Assembly: GCA_020635975.1 (NCBI GenBank)
Contig: JACJYT010000003.1
Location: 399,434 to 463,433, forward strand
Direction: 5' to 3'
From: Chitinophagales bacterium
Lineage (GTDB): Bacteria; Bacteroidota; Bacteroidia; Chitinophagales; UBA8649
Length of the DNA stretch: 64,000 nt
Shown here: piece after piece, positions 33,378 through 41,057 of the stretch
Layout: every line of letters starts with the position of its first letter
Numbering within the stretch: position 1 is the stretch's first letter
Position numbers and translations under genes: made by a program
Notes under the pieces: model-generated
Told to the model about the DNA's origin: nothing
Databases searched by the model: none
Seen by the model: only the letters and a program-made list of their open reading frames with translations

Positions 33378-35462
33378 ATGTCAGAAAAAAAAGACGACTT
33401 AAAAGCGATTAATGGTGTAGGCCCCGCTTTTGAAAAAAGATTGAATGCTTTAGGTATTCATACTTATGCAGATTTAATTGCATTAAGTGACGAAAAAATC
33501 GCTGAATTAGAAGAAAGCGATTCGATGACTAGCTTAGAAGAATGGCACAGATGGATGGATGAAGCAAAAACTTTATCTACTGCTGAGGCTGCTCCAAAAG
33601 CAGAGAAAGAAGAAGCAGCTGTAGTGGAAGCTCCAGTAGCTAAAGCTAAGGCTCCTGTAAAGGAAGAAGTTATTGAAACAGCTCACGACGATTTCGATTG
33701 GTCTATCGACAAAAGAAATGTTAGCTTGTATAAGCCGGAGACTAGAGCGGAAATGGAAGAAACTTATTCTAAGTCTTTAACTACGTTGGAAGAAAGTACA
33801 GTGGTTAAAGGTACTGTGGTAAGTATCACTTCTACAGATGTAGTATTAAACGTTGGATTCAAATCGGATGGTTTAGTAGCTAAGTCTGAGTTTAGAGACA
33901 TGGAAAACTTAAAAGTTAACGATGTTGTAGATGTTTATGTAGTTACTACAGAAAACAAAAAAGGTCAATTAGAATTATCTCGTAAGAAAGCTAAATTGCT
34001 TACTGCTTGGGAAAATATCAAATCGGCTTACGAAAATGATGAGATTGTTAAAGGTCTTATTACTACTAAAACTAAAGGTGGTTTAATTGCAGATGTATTT
34101 GGTTTAGAAACTTTCTTACCAGGTTCGCAAATTGATGTGAAGCCAATTATTGATTACGATGTATACGTAGGTAAAACTATGGAGTTCAAAGTAGTTAAAA
34201 TTAATGAGTCGATTAAAAATGCGGTAGTTTCTCACAAAGCATTGATCGAGTCGGATATTGAAGAGCAACGTCAAGAGATTATTTCTCAATTAGAGAAAGG
34301 TCAAGTATTGGAAGGTACAATTAAAAACATTACAGATTTCGGTGCATTTATCGATTTAGGTGGTGTGGATGGTTTACTTTACATTACAGATATTTCTTGG
34401 GGAAGAATCAATCATCCAAATGAAGTATTAGAATTGAACCAAAAAATTAACGTGGTTGTATTAGAATTTGACGACAACAAGAAACGTATTTCTTTAGGTT
34501 TGAAACAATTGCAACAACATCCTTGGGATGCTTTTGGTGAGAAGATTGAAGTTGGACAAAAAGTTAAAGGTAAAATCGTAAACGTAGAAGATTACGGTGC
34601 TTTCTTAGAAATCAACCCAGGTGTTGAAGGTTTAATTCACGTAAGTGAAGTTGCTTGGAGCAATGAGCCAATCAATGCTAGAGAATTCTTCAAATTAGGT
34701 GATGAGCACGAGGCTGTGGTAATGACTATTGATAGAGAAGACAGAAAAATGTCTCTTTCATTAAAGCAATTAACTCCAGATCCTTGGAACGAAATTACTA
34801 CCACTTTCCCTATTGGTTCTCGTCATACTGGCGAAGTGAAAAACATCACTCCTTACGGTGTGTTTGTTGAATTGCAACAAGGTATTGGTGGTATGGTTCA
34901 TATTTCTGATTTATCTTGGACAAAGCGTTTCAATCACCCATCAGAGTTTACTAAAGTAGGTGAGCAAATTGAGTGCGTAGTTCTAGATATCGATAATGAA
35001 AACAGAAAATTATCTTTAGGACATAAGCAAATTGAAGAAGATCCATGGGATACTTTCCAATCTGTTTTCCCTGAAGGTTCTGTACACGAAGGTACTATTC
35101 TAAGCAAAGAAGATAAAGGTTCTATTGTGCTTTTACCTTACGGTTTAGAAGGTTTTGCTCCAACACGTCACTTGAAGAAAGAAGATAATTCTGAGCCAAA
35201 AGTGGATGAGAAATTAGATTTTAAAGTTATCGAGTTCAATAGAAACGATAAGAAAATCATTCTTTCTCACGCGGTTATCTGGAATGATAAATTGGAGGAA
35301 GAGAAAGCTGAGAAAACAAAAGCTGCTAAGAAAAATGCAGATACTACAGAGAAAGCAGTGAAGAAATTGCAATCTAGTATTGAAGCATCTACTTTAGGAG
35401 ATATGGATGTTCTTTCAGAATTGAAAAAGAAAATGGAGTCTGACGAAAAGAAAGCGAAGTAA
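33378..35462 (+). CDS. rpsA: 30S ribosomal protein S1 with N-terminal helix-hairpin-helix domain
   Basis: The 694 residues are longer than a typical S1. Residues 5-62 form a helix-hairpin-helix domain (LKAINGVGPAFEKRLNALGI, TYADLIALSDEKIAEL). An Ala/Lys/Glu-rich linker follows to about 110. Six S1 (OB-fold) repeats come next; repeats 3-5 are the most canonical (GTIKNITDFGAFIDLGGVDG, GKIVNVEDYGAFLEI, GEVKNITPYGVFVEL). The tail is Lys/Glu-rich. S1 binds mRNA on the 30S subunit. The HhH domain resembles the one often appended to L21 in Bacteroidota. Confidence 0.96.
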   Translation: MSEKKDDLKAINGVGPAFEKRLNALGIHTYADLIALSDEKIAELEESDSMTSLEEWHRWMDEAKTLSTAEAAPKAEKEEAAVVEAPVAKAKAPVKEEVIETAHDDFDWSIDKRNVSLYKPETRAEMEETYSKSLTTLEESTVVKGTVVSITSTDVVLNVGFKSDGLVAKSEFRDMENLKVNDVVDVYVVTTENKKGQLELSRKKAKLLTAWENIKSAYENDEIVKGLITTKTKGGLIADVFGLETFLPGSQIDVKPIIDYDVYVGKTMEFKVVKINESIKNAVVSHKALIESDIEEQRQEIISQLEKGQVLEGTIKNITDFGAFIDLGGVDGLLYITDISWGRINHPNEVLELNQKINVVVLEFDDNKKRISLGLKQLQQHPWDAFGEKIEVGQKVKGKIVNVEDYGAFLEINPGVEGLIHVSEVAWSNEPINAREFFKLGDEHEAVVMTIDREDRKMSLSLKQLTPDPWNEITTTFPIGSRHTGEVKNITPYGVFVELQQGIGGMVHISDLSWTKRFNHPSEFTKVGEQIECVVLDIDNENRKLSLGHKQIEEDPWDTFQSVFPEGSVHEGTILSKEDKGSIVLLPYGLEGFAPTRHLKKEDNSEPKVDEKLDFKVIEFNRNDKKIILSHAVIWNDKLEEEKAEKTKAAKKNADTTEKAVKKLQSSIEASTLGDMDVLSELKKKMESDEKKAK

Positions 35463-35482
35463 GCAGAAACCTGAAGCTAAGA

Positions 35483-35516
35483 AAGCCCCATCGAAAATCG
35501 ATGGGGCTTTTCTTTT
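35483..35516 (+). terminator. Intrinsic terminator of rpsA
   Basis: A long stem (AAAGCCCCATCGA / TCGATGGGGCTTT, AAA loop) is followed by a T-rich stretch, 20 bases after the rpsA stop. A weaker role for the opposite strand is possible because the arms are flanked by A and T runs. Confidence 0.93.
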
Positions 35517-35536
35517 TTATAGCGGCTTTGAATATT

Positions 35537-35974
35537 CTATTTCGCTAATCCTTGACTGTTTGGATCGTCGATAAGGGCAATATGGTAATAAACAAACTCG
35601 AGCTTTTCGAAATCTTCTTCCTGATTTTGGTAGGCTTCGAAATTGCTAAATTTACCCCACACCTGAATCCAGAAATTATCTTGAAGTCCTCGTATACTCG
35701 CATAAGCATTGTAAGAAGAGCTAGCGTAGCTATTTAGTCCTTCGCCACATTCGATCAGATAAATAGGGCAGGCAATGCCCAGACTGTCGTTGCTCGTGCT
35801 TTTAAAAAGTAATTCTTGCTTGGTGTTGAGTACTAGGGTGCCTATTAATTCTATAGCAGCTGTATCTGTTTCAAGAGTAGTGCAAAGGCTTAGATCATTG
35901 TTAGCATTTTGTGATGACTCTTGTTGGCAAGCAACTAAGCTGATAAGGAAGAATAAGGCAAGATAGCTTTTCAT
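35537..35974 (-). CDS. Small lipoprotein, function unknown
   Basis: The 145 residues carry a lipoprotein signal (ALFFLISLVACQQ, Cys about residue 16). The mature part has an OB-like look: IELIGTLVLN, then FWIQVWGKFSNFEAYQ, with LEFVYYHIALID. No family is recognised. It converges on the rpsA terminator and is preceded by another small lipoprotein gene in the same orientation, 44 bases away. Confidence 0.8.
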   Translation of the reverse strand: MKSYLALFFLISLVACQQESSQNANNDLSLCTTLETDTAAIELIGTLVLNTKQELLFKSTSNDSLGIACPIYLIECGEGLNSYASSSYNAYASIRGLQDNFWIQVWGKFSNFEAYQNQEEDFEKLEFVYYHIALIDDPNSQGLAK

Positions 35975-36018
35975 TTCATTGTAGTTAGAACTAGTAATAC
36001 ATGCATCAATATAGATAC

Positions 36019-36438
36019 TTAATATTCGTATAACACACCTTGATTGCTATCGCTTAGATTCAAATAAACCCGATCGCCATCTACTTGTAAATTAGAAATA
36101 TCGAAGCTTAATTCTTTGGTAAAATAAGCTAGGCATAACTCGTCATTTTTAAGCGATAATCTTAAATTTCTTTGTGGTGGGTAGGACTCTAAAATAGCCT
36201 CAGAATCAATAAGTTTCACTTCCCAGCTATCGCCGCTGCAGCCACTCGCGCCAAAAATTAGATGCAAGCAGTTATCTTCGATCCAGATGCTGTCTATGCT
36301 TACTAAATCGGAAGGAGCGTTATTGTATTGAGCTATGCTGCTTATGCTTGCTAAATCGCAAGTGCTGTTGATGTCTTTGTTTTTGCTGCAAGCCAAGAGA
36401 CTAAGAGCCAAGAAACTGAGTACTAGTGTATATTTCAT
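36019..36438 (-). CDS. Small lipoprotein, distant paralog of the 17408 lipoprotein
   Basis: The ATG at 36438 gives 139 residues and a clean lipoprotein signal (MKYTLVLSFLALSLLACSK); an ATG 24 bases upstream (36462) would add eight residues and overlap the ORF ahead. The mature part has GASGCSGDSWEVKL, then LKNDELCLAYFTKELSFDI. This matches the Cys/His-Cys pattern of the lipoprotein at 17408-17863. The short propeller-like ORF lies 11 bases upstream. Confidence 0.83.
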   Translation of the reverse strand: MKYTLVLSFLALSLLACSKNKDINSTCDLASISSIAQYNNAPSDLVSIDSIWIEDNCLHLIFGASGCSGDSWEVKLIDSEAILESYPPQRNLRLSLKNDELCLAYFTKELSFDISNLQVDGDRVYLNLSDSNQGVLYEY

Positions 36439-36449
36439 AATCATAGGTT

Positions 36450-36626
36450 TTAATTTGTCCAAGTCACTTTTAATCGGGCATCTACAAAGTCTTTCCCGTC
36501 AAAAATACAGAGACCTTGCCAAGTTCCAAACCAAAGGAAGCCATTTTTATCTTCAAAGATACTTTGAACTACATTGGTCCTTAGGCTATCTTCGCTAGTG
36601 TAAGTCATAAATTTAGTTTTCGGCAT
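36450..36626 (-). CDS. 58-residue ORF resembling one two-component-regulator propeller repeat
   Basis: The ORF starts MPKTKFMTYTSEDSLRTN and contains SIFEDKNGFLWFGTWQGLCI, followed by FDGKDF. This is a near-perfect single Reg_prop (PF07494-type) unit of the kind found in multi-repeat sensor propellers of Bacteroidota hybrid kinases and lipoproteins. A single blade cannot form a propeller, so it is either a gene remnant or a short protein reusing the motif. It lies 11 bases upstream of a lipoprotein gene and could be co-transcribed. No signal peptide is seen. Confidence 0.6.
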   Translation of the reverse strand: MPKTKFMTYTSEDSLRTNVVQSIFEDKNGFLWFGTWQGLCIFDGKDFVDARLKVTWTN

Positions 36627-36807
36627 TTAGGGTTTAAACCCCGCCTTAGTTATTGAAGATAGTATTTTTTTATATATTTAAGAAGGAGCTCTAGCTCTTT
36701 AACAAAAGCTAAACCGATTGGGCTTTTTGTTTGGCTAGTTTATTGTTTTTTCGCTGAGCTACTGAGATGAAAAAAGTAGGAAGGATAAAAAAGATTCCGA
36801 GAGCTAT

Positions 36808-36816
36808 CCCCCCCCC
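36808..36816. repeat. Nine-base C homopolymer
   Basis: A run of nine C, exceptional in this AT-rich window, begins where the VOC-gene stop codon ends. On the minus strand the G9 run is followed by a short open frame that would encode a hydrophobic helix and basic tail (ALGIFFILPTFFISVAQRKN). Confidence 0.85.
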
Positions 36817-37229
36817 TAAAAATAATTTTTATCTTCCAATCTGGTAGAAAGCCACCAATAGTTGCCAGAGGGGTCTTGGATGCCCGATTGTCTATCGAGG
36901 TAGGGCATGTCTTGCGGGGCAAAAACTTCTTTCGCACCAAAGCTCAGGGCTCTTTCGTGCATAGCATCTACATCTTTAACATAGAGATAGTAAGTGCCTG
37001 GCATGGCTGGAAATTCGTCTGAAGCTTCGGATATCATGAAGCGAGCATCGCCCAAAGCAAGAATGGAGTTAGCGAGTCGGTTTTTAACTTCATCTCGAGT
37101 AATTTGAAGGATTTCTGCGTAAAAGGCTTGTTCTAAAAATTGAAGCAGCTCCATAGGTCGGTCCACAATCATATAGGGACTTACACTAGAAAATCCATCG
37201 GGTTTGTAGCATAGGTAGATTGGGTTCAT
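36816..37229 (-). CDS. VOC-family (glyoxalase/PhnB-like) protein
   Basis: The 137 residues fit the PhnB-like VOC fold: SVSPYMIVDRPMELLQFLEQ, LALGDARFMISEA, YYLYVKDVDAMHERALSFGA, then DRQSGIQDPSGNYWWLSTR. Such proteins are metal-binding or metal-free members of the glyoxalase/bleomycin-resistance superfamily. The substrate is unknown. The stop codon (TAG) directly adjoins the C9/G9 homopolymer. Confidence 0.9.
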   Translation of the reverse strand: MNPIYLCYKPDGFSSVSPYMIVDRPMELLQFLEQAFYAEILQITRDEVKNRLANSILALGDARFMISEASDEFPAMPGTYYLYVKDVDAMHERALSFGAKEVFAPQDMPYLDRQSGIQDPSGNYWWLSTRLEDKNYF

Positions 37230-37349
37230 GGCTTAATAAGTTTATACGATTAAATATAATTAGGTTAAGCTAAACTAAGTAATCTAGAGGAAAAATTCGC
37301 TTTTGTAAGTGTAGCGGATTCTTAAAAATTTCTTTATCCTCTTGTCTAA

Positions 37350-38264
37350 TTACATAGTTTCTAGTGCATCTTGCTTCTTGTCGCCCAGCTCGTCTGGCTC
37401 AATATGAATGAGCACATGACCAAGGTCTGGAATATTGGCAAGCAAGTGATCTTTTAAGTCGTGCGATAGGGCATGACCTGCTTTTACGCTGATGTTGGCA
37501 TCTACTACCGCGTGCAAATCTACATGATATTGCATGCCCGCTTTACGAATGAAGCACTTCTCAGTATTTTTAATGCCTTTTACTTCGAGGGCTTTTTCGC
37601 GAATATCTGCTAAGAGATCATCGTATAAGTGTTCGTCCATAATTTCGCCAAAAGCAGGACGAAAAATTAGATAACTATTATATAAAATAAAGGCAGAAGC
37701 AAGCAAGGCAGCCCAATCATCGGCACTTTCATAGCCTTCACCAAATAGCAAGGCGATAGAAATTCCAATAAAAGCCATAATAGAACTAATGGCATCGCTT
37801 CTATGATGCCAAGCATCCGCTTTTAAAGAAGAACTATTGCTTTGCTTCGATTTTCGAATAACAATTTGATAGGAAACTTCCTTCCAAAGGATGATAGCTG
37901 CAAGTACAAGGAGGGTCCAAGCCTTTGGCGCGCTATGTGGTGTTCGTATATGTTGAATGCTTTCGTAGGCAATAATACTGGCAGAAAACACTAAAAAAGC
38001 CACTACTAAAAAAGTGACCAAAGCTTCCATCTTGCCATGACCATAGGGATGGTTCTCGTCGGCAGGTCGATTAGAATATTTTATCCCCAATAAAACGAGA
38101 ATAGAAGAAAAGATATCGGTAGTAGACTCTATGGCATCAGCTATTAAGGCATAAGAGTTTCCGAAGAAGCCAGCTAGAGCCTTAACTAGAGCCAAAAAAG
38201 CATTACTCATTATGCTAAAGAAGCTTGCCCTTAGGGCTATTTCCTCCTTACTTAACTTAGCCAA
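37350..38264 (-). CDS. Cation diffusion facilitator family transporter
   Basis: The 304 residues have six membrane helices in the first ~205 positions and a cytoplasmic ferredoxin-like domain. Metal-site residues are visible in DAIESTTDIFSS (helix II) and DAWHHRSDAISSI (helix V). The C-terminal domain contains KAGMQYHVDLHAVVDANISV. CDF proteins export Zn2+, Fe2+ or Mn2+ in exchange for protons; the layout is closest to FieF/YiiP, but the metal cannot be assigned. The lipoprotein gene ends one base before this ATG, so the two are probably coupled. Confidence 0.94.
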   Translation of the reverse strand: MAKLSKEEIALRASFFSIMSNAFLALVKALAGFFGNSYALIADAIESTTDIFSSILVLLGIKYSNRPADENHPYGHGKMEALVTFLVVAFLVFSASIIAYESIQHIRTPHSAPKAWTLLVLAAIILWKEVSYQIVIRKSKQSNSSSLKADAWHHRSDAISSIMAFIGISIALLFGEGYESADDWAALLASAFILYNSYLIFRPAFGEIMDEHLYDDLLADIREKALEVKGIKNTEKCFIRKAGMQYHVDLHAVVDANISVKAGHALSHDLKDHLLANIPDLGHVLIHIEPDELGDKKQDALETM

Positions 38265-38735
38265 TTAGTTTTTTTCGAAGGTGAGATAATCGGTGCCGCC
38301 ATTACCGCCACTTACATCTATTAACTCGATTTTGTTAGCAGATTGAGAAATAAAATCCCAATCGTCGTTTAAGTCTTCAAAATCGTTCGTTAGATTGAAC
38401 TGAATATTAAAATCTAGATCGTCTTGACTATCATCATTGCTATTGCTATCGCTTATGCTCCAAGTGCCCGTATAGCTAGTAGAACCATTGCTGGCTGTTA
38501 ATACGCCCGAACTATTAAAGCTAAAGTTATAGGAAGTAAAGTTGCTCGTTTCATCCGAGCCAGAATCTATAAAGCTTGTTATTCGCCAAGTACCATCTTG
38601 CACATTGCTAATAACTGTATTTTGAATATTGTCGCTTGGATTGTCATCCTCTTTAGAACAAGAAGCTAGTATGAATAAGCCTAAAAATGCCATGTAAAAG
38701 ATGAAGCTTTGGGTAGTGCGTTTTCTATTTTTCAT
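38265..38735 (-). CDS. Lipocalin-like small lipoprotein
   Basis: The 156 residues have a lipoprotein signal (FLGLFILASCSKEDDN). The mature part resembles Bacteroidota lipocalin-like lipoproteins: GTWRITSFIDSG at the start, SYNFSFNSSGVLTASNGS, TGTWSISD, then KIELIDVSG and TDYLTFEKN. The acidic NSNDDSQDDLDF loop is notable. The ligand is unknown. It directly abuts the CDF transporter gene downstream, suggesting co-expression. Confidence 0.85.
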   Translation of the reverse strand: MKNRKRTTQSFIFYMAFLGLFILASCSKEDDNPSDNIQNTVISNVQDGTWRITSFIDSGSDETSNFTSYNFSFNSSGVLTASNGSTSYTGTWSISDSNSNDDSQDDLDFNIQFNLTNDFEDLNDDWDFISQSANKIELIDVSGGNGGTDYLTFEKN

Positions 38736-39049
38736 TGTATTTGCTTTAATATTTATAAATCTTACTTTCTTCTAAAAATCAAAATCTAAGCTTTAGCTAC
38801 ACCTTTGGTCTTAGCAAGATCAGAAGCCAATTTAAAGATAGCGAGTCTATTTTATTTGCTAAAATATTACTTCGTCAATTTTTTTTCGGGATGCAAGTTG
38901 AGCTTTTCGTTCTTTGACTTGCTCAATAGTAGTTAAAGAAAAGAGGCTGCGCCTAGATAAGTGTTAATTACTTTAAAAATTTAACTCCTTGATTAAAAAA
39001 TATTTCCATCCTACTTTTATTATCTAAATCAATTCCTATATTTACCACC
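38736..39049. other. 314-base intergenic region ahead of the cysteine operon
   Basis: The region lies between divergent genes and is AT-rich with no ORF above about 40 codons that has a convincing start. A -7-like TATATTTA (39037-39044, one mismatch to TAnnTTTG) lies 5 bases before the leader-peptide ATG and may be the promoter of the cysteine operon. On the minus strand two short open stretches lack start codons and are not called. Confidence 0.5.
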
Positions 39050-39115
39050 ATGTTTAACTCATCCATTTTAACTATCTGTTGTTGTACTGCTTATCTCGGT
39101 AAGGAGGACGTATAG
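39050..39115 (+). CDS. Putative cysteine-sensing leader peptide (21 residues, Cys-Cys-Cys)
   Basis: ATG at 39050, stop TAG at 39113. The peptide contains SSILTICCCTAYLGKEDV with three consecutive TGT codons at 39077-39085, in an ORF of only 21 codons. It lies directly upstream of an intrinsic terminator and of cysE-cysK. Short ORFs with runs of the codon for an operon's end product are the hallmark of ribosome-mediated attenuation. A -7-like element 5 bases before the ATG suggests a very short or absent 5' leader. The peptide is expected to act only by being translated. Confidence 0.82.
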   Translation: MFNSSILTICCCTAYLGKEDV

Positions 39116-39152
39116 CTATATTTAAAATTTAAATTATAAAAGCCCCTTCTTA
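39100..39152 (+). promoter_or_regulatory. Candidate antiterminator pairing of the cysE attenuator
   Basis: UAAGGAGG (39100-39107), inside the last codons of the leader ORF, can pair over 8 bases (one G-U) with CCUUCUUA (39145-39152), which includes the upper part of the terminator 5' arm. A ribosome stalled at the Cys codons would leave 39100 onward free. A ribosome reaching the stop at 39113 would cover it. Folding was judged by eye. Confidence 0.6.
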
Positions 39153-39175
39153 GTTTTTCTTAGAAGGGGCTTTTT
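39141..39175 (+). terminator. Attenuator terminator in front of cysE
   Basis: A 10-bp stem (AGCCCCTTCT / AGAAGGGGCT) with an 11-base loop is followed by T5. It ends 8 bases before the cysE ATG. Because the upstream gene is on the other strand, the only plus-strand transcript it can stop is the one starting ahead of the leader peptide. Confidence 0.9.
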
Positions 39176-39183
39176 CGTTTTAT

Positions 39184-40008
39184 ATGAAAAATTTAATCGA
39201 CAAAATTCAATCTTACAATGCCGTTTACATGGCAAAATTGCCGGCTACTTCGGACATAGAGCAGTTCGTGGATAGCTTAATTGATTTTCTATTTCCCATG
39301 CGACTTGGAGCTAGCAGCGCTCGAATGTCGACTTTAGCAGATGTAGAGCTTTTAGAGGAGAAGTTTCTTACCCTCATTACATCTGTGGTAGATGAAGATA
39401 AAAGGCTTCCTTTAAGCCAAGATTTCTTTTCTAAGCTAGAATCCATTTTTGAAAACTTGCATTTAGATGCCGCAGCTATTTTAGAATTTGACCCTGCAGC
39501 TAATTCTCTTCTTGAGATAGTAAGTGCTTATCCGGGCTTTTACGCAGTTGCCGTGTATCGTATTGCCTCCGAAATGGAACAATTAAAACTGCCTTATATA
39601 CCAAGACTCATGAGCGAGTTGGCGCATAGTAAAACGGGTATAGATATCAATCCAAGAGCACGAATAGGAGAATCGTTTTTTATTGATCATGGTACCGGAG
39701 TGGTTATTGGCGAAACAACCGTAATAGGGAAGCAAGTGAAGCTCTATCAAGGGGTAACATTAGGTGCACTTCAAGTCAGTAAAGAACTGGCTAATACCAA
39801 AAGGCATCCTACTATTGAAGACGGGGTGATAATCTATTCGGGTGCTACCATCTTAGGAGGGGAGACCATTATAGGTTCCAATTCTGTAATTGGAGGGAAT
39901 GTATGGCTAACGGAAAGTGTACCATCTAATTCTATTGTATTTACCCAACACGAGACCAAGATTAGAGACAAAAAAGAATATGTACAAGCGATTGACTTCG
40001 TAATTTAA
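39184..40008 (+). CDS. cysE: Serine O-acetyltransferase
   Basis: The 274 residues have an N-terminal helical domain (about 1-140) and a C-terminal left-handed beta-helix of hexapeptide repeats (GIDINPRARIGESFFIDHGT, GVVIGETTVIGKQVKLYQGV). Catalytic and substrate His residues fit H169 (DHGTG) and H208 (KRHPTIEDGV). The enzyme makes O-acetylserine from serine and acetyl-CoA, the first step of cysteine synthesis. The start follows the attenuator after 8 bases, and cysK follows 21 bases after its stop. Confidence 0.96.
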   Translation: MKNLIDKIQSYNAVYMAKLPATSDIEQFVDSLIDFLFPMRLGASSARMSTLADVELLEEKFLTLITSVVDEDKRLPLSQDFFSKLESIFENLHLDAAAILEFDPAANSLLEIVSAYPGFYAVAVYRIASEMEQLKLPYIPRLMSELAHSKTGIDINPRARIGESFFIDHGTGVVIGETTVIGKQVKLYQGVTLGALQVSKELANTKRHPTIEDGVIIYSGATILGGETIIGSNSVIGGNVWLTESVPSNSIVFTQHETKIRDKKEYVQAIDFVI

Positions 40009-40029
40009 TTAATTATAAAAAATAGTAAA

Positions 40030-40941
40030 ATGAAATTTAACAATGTCTTAGGTGCTATAGGAAATACACCACACGTAAAAATTAACAAGCTTTTTTCTTC
40101 AGATTATAAGGTTTATGCCAAATTGGAAAGGCAAAATCCGGGTGGTTCTATTAAGGATAGAATTGCATTAGCTATGATAGAAGATGCCGAAGAAAAGGGC
40201 TTGCTAAACAAGAATAGTGTTATTATTGAACCCACTTCTGGAAATACTGGAATTGGCTTAGCACTAGTAGCAGCCGTCAAAGGCTACAAGCTTATTCTAG
40301 TTATGCCAGAATCTATGAGTTTAGAGCGTCGTAGATTAATGCGCGTTTACGGGGCTGAGTTTGTTCTTACTCCAAGAGAATTAGGCATGAAGGGTGCCAT
40401 AGAAAAGGCAGAAGAGCTTGCTGCTCAAACAGAGAATTCTTGGCTTCCTCGACAATTTGATAATCCTGCCAATATTGGCATACATGAGAAAGCTACGGCT
40501 CAAGAAATAATAAAAGATTTTCCAGAAGGCTTAGATTATGTAATAACCGGTGTAGGAACAGGTGGACATATAACGGGAGTGGCCAAAGTTTTGAAGGAGA
40601 AATTCCCTAAATTAAAGGTGTTTGCTGTTGAACCCGAAGCTTCGCCCGTAATTTCTGGAGGTGCTCCAGGTCCACATCCCTTGCAAGGAATAGGTGCAGG
40701 TTTTATTCCTAAAAATTTGAATGTGAATTACCTCGATGGGGCTATCGCCGTTGGTAAGGAGGAAGCTTTTGACTATGCACAAAGAGCAGCTAGAGAAGAA
40801 GGACTTTTTGTTGGCATATCTTCAGGTGCTTCTTTAGCCGCTGTAGCAAAGAAATTAGCGGAACTTCCGAAGGGAAGTAAAGTACTTACTTTTATATATG
40901 ATACTGGCGAGCGTTATTTAAGCGTAGAGGGTTTGTATTAA
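40030..40941 (+). CDS. cysK: Cysteine synthase (O-acetylserine sulfhydrylase)
   Basis: The 303 residues match the PLP fold-type II cysteine synthases: K42 in PGGSIKDR binds PLP, EPTSGNTGIGLALVAA is the substrate loop, TGVGTGGHITGV is the phosphate loop, and HPLQGIGAGFIPKNLN fits the CysK group better than CysM. It converts O-acetylserine and sulfide to cysteine. It is probably co-transcribed with cysE and hence under the same attenuator. A bidirectional terminator follows. Confidence 0.95.
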   Translation: MKFNNVLGAIGNTPHVKINKLFSSDYKVYAKLERQNPGGSIKDRIALAMIEDAEEKGLLNKNSVIIEPTSGNTGIGLALVAAVKGYKLILVMPESMSLERRRLMRVYGAEFVLTPRELGMKGAIEKAEELAAQTENSWLPRQFDNPANIGIHEKATAQEIIKDFPEGLDYVITGVGTGGHITGVAKVLKEKFPKLKVFAVEPEASPVISGGAPGPHPLQGIGAGFIPKNLNVNYLDGAIAVGKEEAFDYAQRAAREEGLFVGISSGASLAAVAKKLAELPKGSKVLTFIYDTGERYLSVEGLY

Positions 40942-41009
40942 AATAGATGATTTGTAGATTCTAGGCCTTTAATTAAGAAGAAGACTACCTCTAAGCCTAA
41001 AACAAAAAA

Positions 41010-41038
41010 ATCCTTGTTCATTGCTGAACAAGGATTTT
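41010..41038. terminator. Bidirectional terminator between cysK and the LRR gene
   Basis: A 10-bp stem (TCCTTGTTCA / TGAACAAGGA, loop TTGC) has an A-run on the left and TTTT on the right, so it can end both the cysE-cysK transcript and the minus-strand LRR-protein transcript. Confidence 0.88.
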
Positions 41039-41057
41039 AAAACATGATGAAAAAAAA

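Noticed and set aside
36335..36598. Plus-strand 87-codon ORF opposite the lipoprotein and propeller-like ORF
   Set aside because: The minus strand gives clear lipoprotein and Reg_prop-like motifs over the same bases; the plus translation shows none.
36740..36940. Minus-strand 66-codon ORF running through the G9 tract
   Set aside because: Most of it lies within the VOC gene in another frame, and its translation has no recognisable feature.
38794..39000. Minus-strand open stretches (for example one ending LASDLAKTKGVAKA and one containing TTIEQVKERKAQLASRKK)
   Set aside because: They look somewhat codon-like but have no start codon, are preceded by stops within 20-40 codons and match no family I recognise.
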